Assembly: GCF_002850745.1 (NCBI RefSeq)
Contig: NZ_KZ559475.1
Span: 30,196 to 94,195 of the forward strand
DNA length: 64,000 nucleotides
Reading direction: 5' to 3'
DNA from: Nonomuraea indica
GTDB lineage: Bacteria > Actinomycetota > Actinomycetes > Streptosporangiales > Streptosporangiaceae
The notes beneath the pieces are model-generated. The model had not been told where the DNA came from. It searched no databases and saw only the letters and a program-made list of their open reading frames with translations. The position numbers and the translations under genes were made by a program. Below, piece by piece: positions 28,100 to 37,278 of the stretch (position 1 is its first letter; each line of letters begins with the position of its first letter).

Positions 28100-28166
28100 G
28101 GTGCTCCCTTCGTCGGATGGCATCGTCGATCTTTACCATGGCTAGGCGATCATGTGAGGAGATTTA

Positions 28167-29306
28167 GTGAAATTTCGGGGCACTCCGCTCATCCTGGTCT
28201 GCGGTGCGTGGGGCGTGTTCTGGGGCGCCTGGTCCGCGCTGCTGCCGGCCGTCAAGGATCAGCTCGGCGCCTCGACACCCGAACTGGGACTCGCGCTGAC
28301 CGCCGTCCCCGTGGGGGCGATCCCGGCGATGGCGCTGACCGGACGGCTGGCCCGGGGCAGGGAGCGCGAGGCCCTGCTCATCGTCACGGTGCTGTTCGCC
28401 GCCGGGGTCGCGGCGATCGGCTGGACCCGCTCCCCGGCGGCGTTCGCGGTGACGTTGCTGCTGCTCGGGGCCGCCAGCGGGGCGCTGGACGTGGCTCTCA
28501 ACCTGGCCACCGGGCGGGCCGAGCGGGAGAGCGGCCGCCGGCTGTTCCAGCCGGTGCACGCGGCCTTCCCCGTCGCCGTCATCGCCGCGGCCCCCGCCAC
28601 CGGGCTGGCCCGCCAGCTCGGGCTCGGCACGGAGGCGGTGCTGGCGACCGTCGCCCTGCTGGTGGTCGCCGCCGCGGCCGGCCTGCTGCGGCTGCCGATG
28701 GGCCGCGGGCCCGCCGCCGGCGGGCACCGCGAAGGACGACGCCGGTGGTCGCACGCGGCGGTGCTCGGCGGGCTGGCAGCCTGCGTGCTGATCATCGAGA
28801 ACGCGGTGGAGCAGTGGTCGGTGCTGCTGCTGGAGGAGCATCGGGCGGCCTCGGCCGTGCTGGCGGGCGCGGCGCCGGCCGTGTACATGGCGGCGCTGAC
28901 GGCGGGCCGGCTGATCGTCCAGGCCCTGCCCCCCGTACCCGTGCGCGCCCTGTCCCTCGTCGCCGGCCTGGGCGGCGGGGTGGGCATCGCCCTGGCGGGC
29001 TGGGGCGGGCCGGGCGGCCCCGGCTTCGGCCTCGGCGCGGGCGCGGGGCCGGTGGCGGTCTCCCTGGCGGGCTTCGCCCTCACCGGCCTCGCCCTGGGCC
29101 CCGTGGTGCCGGCGCTGCTCAGCCACGCCGCCGCCGACGACCCGAGCGGCACGCTCGTGTCGGCCGTCTCCGCCATCTCCTACACGGCCTTCGTCGCCAG
29201 CCCGCTCCTCGTCGGCGCGCTGGCCGCCTGGCACGGTCTGCCCGCCGCGCTGGCCATGCTCTCCCTGCTGGCCCTGCCACTGCTGGCCCGCGCGCTGCGG
29301 CCCTGA
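28167..29306 (+). CDS. MFS transporter, 12 helices
   Basis: A 379-residue major facilitator protein with about 12 helices. The first helix is LILVCGAWGVFWGAWSALLP, and the loop between helices 2 and 3 carries GRLARGRERE. The short length and pattern resemble the small FucP/YbjJ-like group. The substrate is unknown. A GAGGAGAT ribosome-binding site precedes the GTG start. Confidence 0.85.
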   Translation: MKFRGTPLILVCGAWGVFWGAWSALLPAVKDQLGASTPELGLALTAVPVGAIPAMALTGRLARGREREALLIVTVLFAAGVAAIGWTRSPAAFAVTLLLLGAASGALDVALNLATGRAERESGRRLFQPVHAAFPVAVIAAAPATGLARQLGLGTEAVLATVALLVVAAAAGLLRLPMGRGPAAGGHREGRRRWSHAAVLGGLAACVLIIENAVEQWSVLLLEEHRAASAVLAGAAPAVYMAALTAGRLIVQALPPVPVRALSLVAGLGGGVGIALAGWGGPGGPGFGLGAGAGPVAVSLAGFALTGLALGPVVPALLSHAAADDPSGTLVSAVSAISYTAFVASPLLVGALAAWHGLPAALAMLSLLALPLLARALRP

Positions 29307-29406
29307 CCGGACCGGTGCTCCTGGCCCGAACATGGACATCCGTTGGGGCAACACAGGCCTGGGATCGGGTATGGCACCGGCGAACCCGCAGCCCGAGGAG
29401 ATCACG

Positions 29407-29658
29407 ATGGCCGTCTGCGAGACCTGTGGCAACGACTACGACATGTCGTTCGAAGTGCACGCTCAGGGCGCGGTGCACACCTTCGACTCCTTCCAGTGCG
29501 CGATCCAGGCGATGGCGCCCATCTGCGAGCACTGCGGCGCCAAGCTCATCGGGCACGGCGTCCAGTCGGGCGAGCACTGGTACTGCTGCGCCCACTGCGC
29601 CCGCCAGGAAGGCAGCGAGGGCATCGTCGACCGCGTCGCGGCCGGAGTGGCGGGCTGA
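29407..29658 (+). CDS. Small zinc-ribbon (metallothionein-like) protein
   Basis: An 83-residue protein with cysteine pairs CETCGND (4-7), a Cys and histidines in the middle (HTFDSFQCAIQ), CEHCGAK and CAHCAR. This matches small actinobacterial proteins annotated as prokaryotic metallothionein. It probably binds zinc, and its role is unknown. The ATG at 29407 has GAGGAG directly upstream; an earlier in-frame ATG at 29332 has none. Confidence 0.8.
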   Translation: MAVCETCGNDYDMSFEVHAQGAVHTFDSFQCAIQAMAPICEHCGAKLIGHGVQSGEHWYCCAHCARQEGSEGIVDRVAAGVAG

Positions 29659-29661
29659 CGG

Positions 29662-30060
29662 TCAGCCCGCCTCCTGCTCACCGGCCAGCCGGTCGCGGGC
29701 CCACGCCAGCGCCGCGTCCGGGTCCACCGTCCCCAGCACCGCCAGCCCGCCGGGCCCGGGGCTGCGCACCAGGTCGGCCAGCGACACGGTCGGCACGACG
29801 CTGGCCAGGCCCACGCAGCGCTCGGCGATCCGCGCGGCGTGCTCCGCCCAGAACCCGTGCAGGATCTCGGTGGCGCCCTTCTCCGGAGCGCCCCGCTCGC
29901 GCTGGTCCACGACCACCGCGAAGCGCCTGCCCTCGCCGTCGGAGCGCGCCAGCGCCTCCACGAGGCCCTCGCGCAGCTCGGTCGCGTCCTGGACGGTGAG
30001 CCTGCCGTCCTGCCGGGCCCGGACGAGCGGCCAGTCGGCGAAGTCGACCAGATTTCTCAT
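29662..30060 (-). CDS. Hypothetical protein, last gene of the iron-uptake operon
   Basis: A 132-residue soluble protein (MRNLVDFADWPLVRARQDGR...) with alternating helices and strands, FAVVVDQRERGAP in the middle, and no recognised family. Its start lies 11 nt after the permease stop with a GAGGGAG ribosome-binding site, so it is co-transcribed with the siderophore transporter and should be iron-regulated. The fold could resemble SpoIIAA/STAS-type proteins, but that is only an impression. Confidence 0.75.
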   Translation of the reverse strand: MRNLVDFADWPLVRARQDGRLTVQDATELREGLVEALARSDGEGRRFAVVVDQRERGAPEKGATEILHGFWAEHAARIAERCVGLASVVPTVSLADLVRSPGPGGLAVLGTVDPDAALAWARDRLAGEQEAG

Positions 30061-30071
30061 GGTTCTCCCTC

Positions 30072-32159
30072 TCAGGAATCCTGGGTGGCGCGGGAGCGCC
30101 ACAGCAGCCAGACGAAGTACGGGGTGCCGATCAGCGCGGTGACCAGGCCCGCCGGCACCTGGGCGGGTGCGATGACGGTCCGGCCCAGCGTGTCGGCCAG
30201 GCTGACCAGCAGCGCTCCGAGCAGCGCGGCGAGCGGCAGGACCCGGGCGTGGGCGGCCCCGGCGAGGGCGCGGGCCGCGTGCGGGGCGACCAGGCCGACG
30301 AAGCCGACGACGCCGACGGCGGAGACGGCCGTGGCGGTCAGCAGCACCGCGCCGCCGAGCGCCGCCAGCCGTACCGGCTCCAGCGGGACGCCCAGGACGC
30401 GGGGCGCGTCCTCGTCGAGGGCCAGCAGGTCCAGGTCGCGGCGCAGCCAGGCCAGCAGCGGGACGGCGACGAGCAGCGCCAGCGTGACAGGGACGAGCTG
30501 CGCCGGCACCCGGCCGTAGGTGGAGCCGGACAGCCAGGTGAGGGCCTTGGCGGTGTTCCACGGATCGGAGCGCGCGATGATCAGCACGGTGATGGAGGTG
30601 GCCGCCGCCTGCACGGCGACGCCGACCAGCACGAGCCGGTCCGAGCTGAGCCCGCCCCGCCAGGACAGCCCGTACACCAGCGCGAACGCCGCAAGGGCGC
30701 CGGCCCCGGCCGCGGCCGACATGAGCCAGATCCCGGCCAGCGGCGCGACCGTGAGCAGCGTGATCGCGCCGACGCCGGCGCCGGCGGTCACGCCCAGCAC
30801 CCCCGGCTCGGCCAGCGGGTTGCGGCACACGGCCTGGACGGCCGTGCCCGCGACGGCGAGCGCGGCCCCGGCGAGCACGGCCGCGAGGACGCGCGGGTAG
30901 CGCTGGTCGAGCACGTACGTGAGCGCCCGCCCGGTGCGCCCCTGCAGCCAGTTGGCCAGGTCGCCGGTGAGCAGCCAGGTGTCGCCGCCGAGCATGCCGA
31001 GGACGATCGCGCCGGCCGACAGCGCCGCGCACAGCGTCAGCAGGATCGCGAACCCGCCGCGCGACCGGCCGGCGACGGTGCGCACCGAGGGGGGCCGCCG
31101 GGCCGGACCCGCGTCGCGGTGGCGGCGGGCCAGCCACACCATCGCCGCCGCGCCGAACACGGTGGTCATCACCCCCGGCGGCACCTCGACGCCGGCCTGA
31201 CCGCCGAGCGCCGCGCGCAACGCGATGTCGGCGCACAGCACGATCAGCACGCCGGCCAGGGCCGACAGCGGCAGCAGCACCCGGTGCCGCCGCAGGCCGA
31301 GCGAGGTGGCGGGCAGCGACCGGACGACCACCGGCGCGCACAGCCCGACGAAGCCGATCGGCCCCGCGACGGTCACCGCGGCGGCCGAGGCCAGCACCGC
31401 GAGCAGGGTCGCCCACAGACGCAGCCGCCGCACGTTCACGCCGAGCACCGAGGCGGTGTCGTCGCCCAGGCCGAGGATGTCCAGCCGCGGCCCCGCCAGC
31501 ATCGCCGCCAGCAGCACCAGCGCGATCACCGGGCCGAGCTGGGTGACGGCCGTGAGGTCGGTGTGGGTGAGGGCACCGCTGCCCCAGGCGAACAGCCCGG
31601 CCGTCTCCTCCTCGAAGAGGATCATGAGCAGGTTCGTCAGCGCGCTGAACGCCAGTGCCGCGGCGGAGCCGGCCAGGATGAGCCGGGTCGTGCCCGTCCG
31701 GCCGCCCGCCGACAGCGCCAGCACCAGCCCGGCCGCCGCGAGCCCGCCGAGGAACGCCAGCCCGCCCGACATCGGCAACGGCAGCACCAGCCCGAACGCC
31801 GCCGCGGCGACCACCGCGAGGTAGGCGCCCGAGCTGACGGCCAGCGTGTCGGGCGCGGCCATCGGGTTGCGCGCGATCGACTGCAGCAGCGCTCCCGCCA
31901 CGCCCAGTGCCACGCCGACGGCCACTCCGGCCAGCAGCCGGGGCAGCCGGGAGGCGACCAGGACCCGGGCCGCCTCCTGGTCCTCGCCGCCGAGCGCGAG
32001 CCCGAGCAGGTCGAGCGCCCCGATCGACGAGGTTCCCTGCGTGAGGTGGACCGCCGCGACCAGGACGGTGACCGCGACGGCGACCGCGAGGACCCCGGCG
32101 GTCCCGGCCCGCCGCAGCGGGGTGAGCGGGGGCGCCGGGGTCAGCAACGGAGTGCTCAA
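30072..32159 (-). CDS. Fused double FecCD-type iron-siderophore permease
   Basis: A 695-residue fusion of two FecCD permeases, as in FhuB. Each half has about nine to ten helices and the family motifs RLPRLLAGVAVGVALGVAGA/RNPMAAPDTLAVSSG (first) and RYPRVLAAVLAGAALAVAGT/RNPLAEPGVLGVTAG (second). The halves join at a cytoplasmic linker (RRHRDAGPARRPPSVRTVAG). It forms the membrane channel with the binding protein and ATPase encoded upstream. The TTG start overlaps the binding-protein stop (TTGA), so translation is coupled. Confidence 0.93.
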   Translation of the reverse strand: MSTPLLTPAPPLTPLRRAGTAGVLAVAVAVTVLVAAVHLTQGTSSIGALDLLGLALGGEDQEAARVLVASRLPRLLAGVAVGVALGVAGALLQSIARNPMAAPDTLAVSSGAYLAVVAAAAFGLVLPLPMSGGLAFLGGLAAAGLVLALSAGGRTGTTRLILAGSAAALAFSALTNLLMILFEEETAGLFAWGSGALTHTDLTAVTQLGPVIALVLLAAMLAGPRLDILGLGDDTASVLGVNVRRLRLWATLLAVLASAAAVTVAGPIGFVGLCAPVVVRSLPATSLGLRRHRVLLPLSALAGVLIVLCADIALRAALGGQAGVEVPPGVMTTVFGAAAMVWLARRHRDAGPARRPPSVRTVAGRSRGGFAILLTLCAALSAGAIVLGMLGGDTWLLTGDLANWLQGRTGRALTYVLDQRYPRVLAAVLAGAALAVAGTAVQAVCRNPLAEPGVLGVTAGAGVGAITLLTVAPLAGIWLMSAAAGAGALAAFALVYGLSWRGGLSSDRLVLVGVAVQAAATSITVLIIARSDPWNTAKALTWLSGSTYGRVPAQLVPVTLALLVAVPLLAWLRRDLDLLALDEDAPRVLGVPLEPVRLAALGGAVLLTATAVSAVGVVGFVGLVAPHAARALAGAAHARVLPLAALLGALLVSLADTLGRTVIAPAQVPAGLVTALIGTPYFVWLLWRSRATQDS

Positions 32160-33151
32160 GCGGTGTACGCCTTCACCAGGGCCTCGGCGTACTGGGCGCA
32201 CGACAGCGGGCCGCCGAAGGTCCAGATGCCACCGGGCAGCTTGGTGACCTGCCGCTTCTGCACGAACGGCAGCGACTTCCAGATCGCGTTGGAGGCCAGG
32301 CCGTCGGCGAAGACGTCGTCGCCGTCGGAGGCGTTGTAGAAGAAACGGGTGGCGGGGTCCTTGAGCGGGGTGAGGCCCTCCACGTCGGTGGTGCCCAGTC
32401 CCCAGGCGGGATCGACCTTGCCGGTCCAGGCGTTCTTCAGCCCGATCTGCTCGGCGACGTCGGAGACCAGCGACCCCTTGCCGAACATGCGGATGGAGAT
32501 CGTGCTGCCCTCCTTCCAACCGTCGGCCATCGCGAACGGCTTGCCGGCCGCGCCGGCGGCGGCGAGCTTCTGCCTGGCGTCGGCCAGGGTGGCGTCGAGA
32601 TCGGCGAGCAGCTTGCCGGCCTCCGCGGTCCTGCCGACGGCCGTGGCGATCATCGTGAGGTCGTCGCGCATGCGCCGCATGTTGCCGCTCGCGTCCGAGC
32701 CCCTGGCCACGAGGACCGGGACGATCTTCTCCAGCTGGGCCACCAGCGGCGAGTCGCGCGTCTCCTCCATGACGATCAGGTCGGGCTGGAGGGCGGCGAT
32801 GGAGTCGACGCTCGGCTCCTGCCGGGTGCCGACGTCCTTGACGGAGGCGTCCAGCTCGGCGGCGGTGACCCAGGTGCCGTAACCCTTGACGTCGGCGACG
32901 CCGACCGGCATGACGCCGAGGCCCACCAGCATCTCGACCTCGCCCCACTCCAGGGCGACGACCTTCGTGGCCGGGCGGTCGAGGGTGACCTGCTTGCCGC
33001 GGCCGTCGGTCACCGTGATCGGGCCGGCGGCGGCTCCGGCGGGGCTGCCGGCGGCGGCGGCGGGCTGCGCGGTGGGGGTCTCGGTGGTGCCGCAGGCGGC
33101 CAGGGCCAGCACGGCGATCAGGCCGGTGAGGGCGCGGCGGAGGAGGGGCAT
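32156..33151 (-). CDS. Iron-siderophore ABC substrate-binding lipoprotein
   Basis: A 331-residue lipoprotein of the FepB/FhuD (helical-backbone) class. Its signal MPLLRRALTGLIAVLALAAC ends in the lipobox LAAC, so it is anchored outside the membrane. Landmarks are VVALEWGEVEMLVGLGVMPV and IAALQPDLIVMEE. The ATG at 33151 has AGGAACC upstream and gives a proper signal; the in-frame ATG at 33166 has no ribosome-binding site. It should deliver ferric siderophore to the fused permease. Confidence 0.92.
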   Translation of the reverse strand: MPLLRRALTGLIAVLALAACGTTETPTAQPAAAAGSPAGAAAGPITVTDGRGKQVTLDRPATKVVALEWGEVEMLVGLGVMPVGVADVKGYGTWVTAAELDASVKDVGTRQEPSVDSIAALQPDLIVMEETRDSPLVAQLEKIVPVLVARGSDASGNMRRMRDDLTMIATAVGRTAEAGKLLADLDATLADARQKLAAAGAAGKPFAMADGWKEGSTISIRMFGKGSLVSDVAEQIGLKNAWTGKVDPAWGLGTTDVEGLTPLKDPATRFFYNASDGDDVFADGLASNAIWKSLPFVQKRQVTKLPGGIWTFGGPLSCAQYAEALVKAYTA

Positions 33152-33242
33152 GGTGGTTCCTGTCATGTTCGTGCGGGAGGTGCGGTCCTGGGGGCGGGCC
33201 GGCGGCCGCCGATCGGGCCGCGCGGGGTGCCGGGCGCGTCGG

Positions 33243-34151
33243 TCAGGGGACTACGGCCTCGGTGATCGCCGGCTGGGGGATGGCGGCCTCGGTGATCGCG
33301 GGGACGATCGCCGGCTGGGGGATCGCGGGCTTCGTGGGCTTCGCGCGGGTGGGCTCGGTGTGGCGGCCGATCGGCCGCGTGCGCACCACGCCCGTCCGGG
33401 GGTCCCGCGTCACCTCGATGCGGATGCCGTACGTGCTCGTGAGCAGGCTCTCCGTGAGGACCTCGGCGGGCGCGCCGTCGGCGTGGACGCGTCCCCGGCA
33501 GAGCAGCACCACCTGGTCGGCGATCTCGGCCGCCTGGTTGAGGTCGTGCAGCACCACGCCGACCGCCACGTCGTGCAGGTCGGCCAGGTCGCGCACGAGC
33601 TCCAGCAGCTCCACCTGGTAGCGCAGGTCGAGGAACGTGGTCGGCTCGTCCAGGAGCAGCACGCCGGTGTCCTGCGCCAGGCAGGTGGCCAGCCACACGC
33701 GCTGCAGCTCGCCGCCGGACAGCTCGTCCACGGGCCGTCCGGCCATCGGCGCGACGCCGGTCAGCTCCATCGCCCTGGTGATCGCCGCCGCGCCGTCCGG
33801 GTCACCGGCCCGCCACCGGCCCCGGTACGGGTGCCGGCCGTAGCCGACGACGTCCCGCACGCGCACGCCGCCCGGTGTCGGGCGGCTCTGGGCGAGCAGG
33901 GTCACCCGCCTGGCGAAGTCGCGCGGCGCCAGGTCCAGCGCGGAGACGCCGTCCTCCAGCGTCACCGTGCCGGTCTCGGGCCGGTGCAGCCGGGCCAGGG
34001 CGCGCAGCAGGGTGGACTTGCCGCTGCCGTTCGGCCCGACGAGCGCCGTCACCTGGCCGGGGCGCAGGGTGATGCGGCCGTCCTCGACCACGGCGGCCCC
34101 GTGGTAGCCCAGGCGGAGGCCCACGCCGCGCAGGGAGATCCTCTCGGTCAC
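33243..34151 (-). CDS. Iron-siderophore ABC ATPase with repetitive tail
   Basis: A 302-residue FecE/FepC-type ATPase: Walker A GPNGSGKST (39-47), signature LSGGELQRV, Walker B GVLLLDEPT and the H-loop VLHDLNQ. It powers the fused permease. After about residue 265 a non-family tail of TKPAIPQPAI/VPAITEA repeats appears, encoded by near-tandem DNA repeats at about 33243-33325. The GTG start lies just inside the iron-box region, so it is the first gene of an iron-repressed operon. Confidence 0.93.
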   Translation of the reverse strand: MTERISLRGVGLRLGYHGAAVVEDGRITLRPGQVTALVGPNGSGKSTLLRALARLHRPETGTVTLEDGVSALDLAPRDFARRVTLLAQSRPTPGGVRVRDVVGYGRHPYRGRWRAGDPDGAAAITRAMELTGVAPMAGRPVDELSGGELQRVWLATCLAQDTGVLLLDEPTTFLDLRYQVELLELVRDLADLHDVAVGVVLHDLNQAAEIADQVVLLCRGRVHADGAPAEVLTESLLTSTYGIRIEVTRDPRTGVVRTRPIGRHTEPTRAKPTKPAIPQPAIVPAITEAAIPQPAITEAVVP

Positions 34152-34156
34152 GTTGC

Positions 34157-34175
34157 TTAGGTTAGGCTAACCTTT
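34157..34175. promoter_or_regulatory. IdeR/DmdR1-type iron box
   Basis: TTAGGTTAGGCTAACCTTT matches the 19-bp actinobacterial iron box TTAGGTTAGGCTAACCTAA at 17 of 19 positions. It lies 6 bp upstream of the ATPase start, so Fe-loaded repressor would shut the whole uptake operon. Confidence 0.9.
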
Positions 34176-34319
34176 GTGTCCGAGCAATATGTCGGAATAA
34201 GTGCTCTTCGTCACCAAGATGCGCTCCGCCGCCCCCGGCGACCCCCGCCCTCAACGGTCGGCGGCCTGTAACGGTCGGTGGCCCTCAACGGGCAGCGGGC
34301 CTCAACCGTCCTGCGAACT

Positions 34320-35993
34320 TCAACCGTCCTGCGAACCTCGCCGGCCGCGCTCGGCGAACCAGTCCGGCATCATGCTCCTGCTCATCTCCCAGCCGTTCTG
34401 CACGTCCTTGATGTTGCGGTAGCCCATGAAGGGGAGTTGGACCTCCTTGAACGGGATCTCGTCCAGCACCCCTTCGGACGCGCGCAGGCGGTGATTGCCG
34501 TCGACCACGAACATCCTGTCTTCGTGATGCACCACGAAGATGGGGCGGCCCTTCCACCCTTCACTTCTCATGCTCTCCCTGATCTTCGCTATCTGCTCCT
34601 GGCCCCACGGCGACACGGGCGGATCGGTCGGCTCGAAGTCGTACGGGGAGGCGTTCCCGGCGCTCGGCGGCGGCGTCGCCCTGGCGGGAACCGGCGGCGC
34701 CTCATTCGCGGCGACGGCCGGCGTCTCCTCCGCGGCGGCGGGTGGCGCGTCCTTCGCCGGGCCGGATGGTGGGTCCTTGGGGGCACTCGGCGCGGGAACT
34801 TCCCTGGCGACGCCCGGCGGCGGCACTTCCCCGGCGACCTGGCGCGCCGGCTCGTGGGCACCGGATGGGGCGCCGGATGGGGCGCCGGACGCGGTGCCGG
34901 ACGCGGTCGTGCGCGGCGTGTCCGGAGCCGCCGGCTTCGGGGCGGCCGGTGCCGTGGTCGCCCGCGCCTGCGCGGTGGTCCGGCGCGCGGCGCCGGCGGA
35001 GCGGGGACCCCGGGCCTTGAGAATACGACGCAGGCGGGTCTCCACGCCGCGGACGACCGCGTGGGCGAGGAGCTGTTCGAGCCGCCGCCGGAAGGCGGTC
35101 ATGGCGCGCTGGGCGACGCGGCGCAGCCCGGCGATCACCGTCCGGGCGCTGAGCGCGGCGGTTCCCCCGCTGACCACGGCGGCGATCGCGGCCCACACCA
35201 GAGCGGCGGCCACGAGGCCCGCCAGCACGAGCAGGAACCGTTTGGCCACCGCGACGAGGCGGGCGGCCACGTCGTGCACGTCGGCGAGGGCGTTCAGGAC
35301 GGTGGTGAGGCTGGACAGGTGCCCGGAGTCGTCGCCCTCGTGGTGGTAGTCGGCCCAGAACGCGGTGACGTCGTCGATGGCGTCTCCCGAGTTGTTCGCC
35401 CCGGCGTGCCCGATGGCGTGGTGGGCGGCGGGGATGATCTCCGTGGCGAGCGCGTGGGCGAAGGCCCGGTAGGCCACGGCGCACGTGCGCAGCACTCCCT
35501 CGTGCTGAGTCAGCCACGGTACGCCCAGCATCCCGAAGGCGGTCTCCACGCTGGGCGGGAGCATCAGGGCCTGCTCGTCCCCGGCCGGCCGCTCCAGAGC
35601 CGCGGGGGCCGCGCGGCCCCCGGCCGGCGCGCGGCCGGCCGGGCCCGCCTCCCCGTCGAGGGCCGGTAAGGAGGTCGCGCCCGCGGCCGCGTTCCCGACA
35701 CCCGCCGACGCGAGGACGGCGGCCAGGGCGGACTGGCGGGCGGCGGCGTGCAGACCGGCCATCGTCCCAAGACCCGCGCCGCTCGCCGCGAGGTTGTCGT
35801 GCAGGTGACGGCAGGCCGTGCCGAGCGACTCGTTGACCCGGTCCATGACCATGCTGATGGCGCCGACTCCCCAGGGCGAGCGCGCCCCACCGGCGGTGAC
35901 CGCCAGGAGCGCCTCGGTGTGCCGCCCGAACAGCTCTGTCGCGTCCCGCAGATCGCGCGCGGCCCTGATCAACGACGCCTCATGGATTCTCAT
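34320..35993 (-). CDS. WXG-type secreted-toxin-like protein with ParB-like C-terminal domain
   Basis: About 557 residues. The N-terminal helical domain (1-95) looks like a WXG100/LXG-type secretion module with SPWG at the turn (Trp41). A second helical region follows, then one hydrophobic segment (252-277) and a Pro/Ala-rich linker with GAPS repeats (about 330-450). The C-terminal domain (about 465-540) is ParB/sulfiredoxin-like: GRPIFVVHHEDRMFVVDGNH then RLRASEG, with D498-G-N-H-R502 as the likely active-site motif. This order is typical of polymorphic toxins delivered by type VII secretion. No immunity gene or esx gene is adjacent. The start at 35993 is the least certain part; a longer form starts at 36041. 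Confidence 0.65.
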   Translation of the reverse strand: MRIHEASLIRAARDLRDATELFGRHTEALLAVTAGGARSPWGVGAISMVMDRVNESLGTACRHLHDNLAASGAGLGTMAGLHAAARQSALAAVLASAGVGNAAAGATSLPALDGEAGPAGRAPAGGRAAPAALERPAGDEQALMLPPSVETAFGMLGVPWLTQHEGVLRTCAVAYRAFAHALATEIIPAAHHAIGHAGANNSGDAIDDVTAFWADYHHEGDDSGHLSSLTTVLNALADVHDVAARLVAVAKRFLLVLAGLVAAALVWAAIAAVVSGGTAALSARTVIAGLRRVAQRAMTAFRRRLEQLLAHAVVRGVETRLRRILKARGPRSAGAARRTTAQARATTAPAAPKPAAPDTPRTTASGTASGAPSGAPSGAHEPARQVAGEVPPPGVAREVPAPSAPKDPPSGPAKDAPPAAAEETPAVAANEAPPVPARATPPPSAGNASPYDFEPTDPPVSPWGQEQIAKIRESMRSEGWKGRPIFVVHHEDRMFVVDGNHRLRASEGVLDEIPFKEVQLPFMGYRNIKDVQNGWEMSRSMMPDWFAERGRRGSQDG

Positions 35994-36131
35994 GTCGGAT
36001 CCCACCGGCACATCATCGGGGAGGAGAGCTCGGCCACGCACGTATGCGGTCGAAAAAGCGGAAATATCCGGCGCAACTTGTCGGCGCTGACCGCTACGCT
36101 CCCGAAGGATTCATCGAGCAGGAGGCGCGGA

Positions 36132-37076
36132 GTGCGGACCAGGGCTGTGGGACGGTGGCTGCCGGGATTCGTGGCACTCGCCGCGATCTGGGGCAACAGC
36201 TTCTTCTTCATCAAGGTGGCCGTGGGCTCCCTCCATCCGCTGCAGGTGTCGTTCGGGCGGATGGCGGTCGGAGCGCTCACCCTGCTGGTGGCGCTCGCGA
36301 TCGGCCGCAGAGCTCTCCCGCGCGACCCCCGCCTGTGGGGACACTTCCAGATCGCCTCCGTGGTGCTCACCACGCTCCCCTTCACCCTCTTCGCGTACGG
36401 CGAGCAGTACGTCTCCTCGGTCGTCGCCTCCATCTGGAACGCCACCACGCCTCTGTGCACCCTGGCCTTCACCCTGCTCCTGCGCACCGAGAAGGCCACT
36501 CGGAGCCGTGTGGCCGGGCTGGGGCTGGGGTTCGCGGGCGTCATGGTGGTGCTGGGCGTGTGGCAGCCGCTGGGCGGCGGCCAGCTCGCCGGCAGCCTGG
36601 CCTGCTTCGCCGCGGCGATGTGCTACGGCGTGGGCGGCGCCTACCTGGGCCGGTTCGTCACCGGGCGGCGCAGCGAGCCGGCGGTGGTGCTGGCGACCGG
36701 GCAGCTGCTGAGCGGCACGGCGCAGCTCGCGGTGGTGACGCTGCTCGCCGGGGTGCCGCTGGTGGACACCAGCGCCCCGGCCGCCGTCTGGTGGAGCATG
36801 CTGGCGCTCGGCGGGCTCGGCACCGGGCTGGCGTACCTGCTGCTCTACTGGGTGCAGGTGCGGGCGGGGGTGACGACGACGTCCACGGTGACCTATCTGC
36901 TGCCGGTGTTCGCGGCGCTCTCCGGCGTGCTGGTGCTGGGGGAGACGCTGACGTGGAACCAGCCGGTGGGCGCCGTCGTCATCCTGGCCGCCATCGCACT
37001 CACGCAGGGCCTGCCGTTCCGGCGCGCGAGCGCGGCGGTGCCGGTGGATGACAAGGTGCCAGCCAACAGCGACTAG
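36132..37076 (+). CDS. EamA-family (DMT) transporter
   Basis: A 314-residue drug/metabolite transporter with ten predicted helices in two EamA repeats (FVALAAIWGNSFFFIKVAVG and ALGGLGTGLAYLLLYWVQV...). The substrate is unknown. The GTG at 36132 is preceded by AGGAGG at ideal spacing, which rules out the longer upstream frames. It is divergent from the WXG/ParB-like gene with a 138-bp gap. Confidence 0.88.
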   Translation: MRTRAVGRWLPGFVALAAIWGNSFFFIKVAVGSLHPLQVSFGRMAVGALTLLVALAIGRRALPRDPRLWGHFQIASVVLTTLPFTLFAYGEQYVSSVVASIWNATTPLCTLAFTLLLRTEKATRSRVAGLGLGFAGVMVVLGVWQPLGGGQLAGSLACFAAAMCYGVGGAYLGRFVTGRRSEPAVVLATGQLLSGTAQLAVVTLLAGVPLVDTSAPAAVWWSMLALGGLGTGLAYLLLYWVQVRAGVTTTSTVTYLLPVFAALSGVLVLGETLTWNQPVGAVVILAAIALTQGLPFRRASAAVPVDDKVPANSD

Positions 37077-37278
37077 GCTCTCCGCCCGCCGTGCCGCCCG
37101 CCGTGCCGCCCGCCGGTCTGGGCGCCGGTTCCGTCGGGCCCGTCCGTGTCGCCTGCCGTGTACCCCGCCGTGTACCCCGCCGGTCCGTCGGCGCGCCCGT
37201 CAGCGCCGCCCTGACCCGGCATGCCGGACCGGGCCCATGACCCTGTTGTCCGGCGTCCTGCCCAGCCGCCGTCCGGGC
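37077..37278. other. Convergent intergenic region with 12-bp GC repeats
   Basis: The region between the EamA and DoxX-like stop codons contains CCGCCGTGCCGC-type 12-bp repeats (about 37084-37125) and CGTGTACCCCGC doublets (about 37157-37180). No gene is recognised. Confidence 0.4.

Noticed and set aside
27015..28139. 374-codon minus-strand ORF spanning the AhpD-like and SapA-like genes
   Set aside because: It is a frame-shifted shadow of two well-supported genes, each with its own ribosome-binding site.
34201..34319. Immunity gene for the WXG/ParB-like protein
   Set aside because: The downstream space is only about 120 bp with 18-bp CCTGCGAACTTCAACCGT-type repeats and no ORF with a ribosome-binding site.
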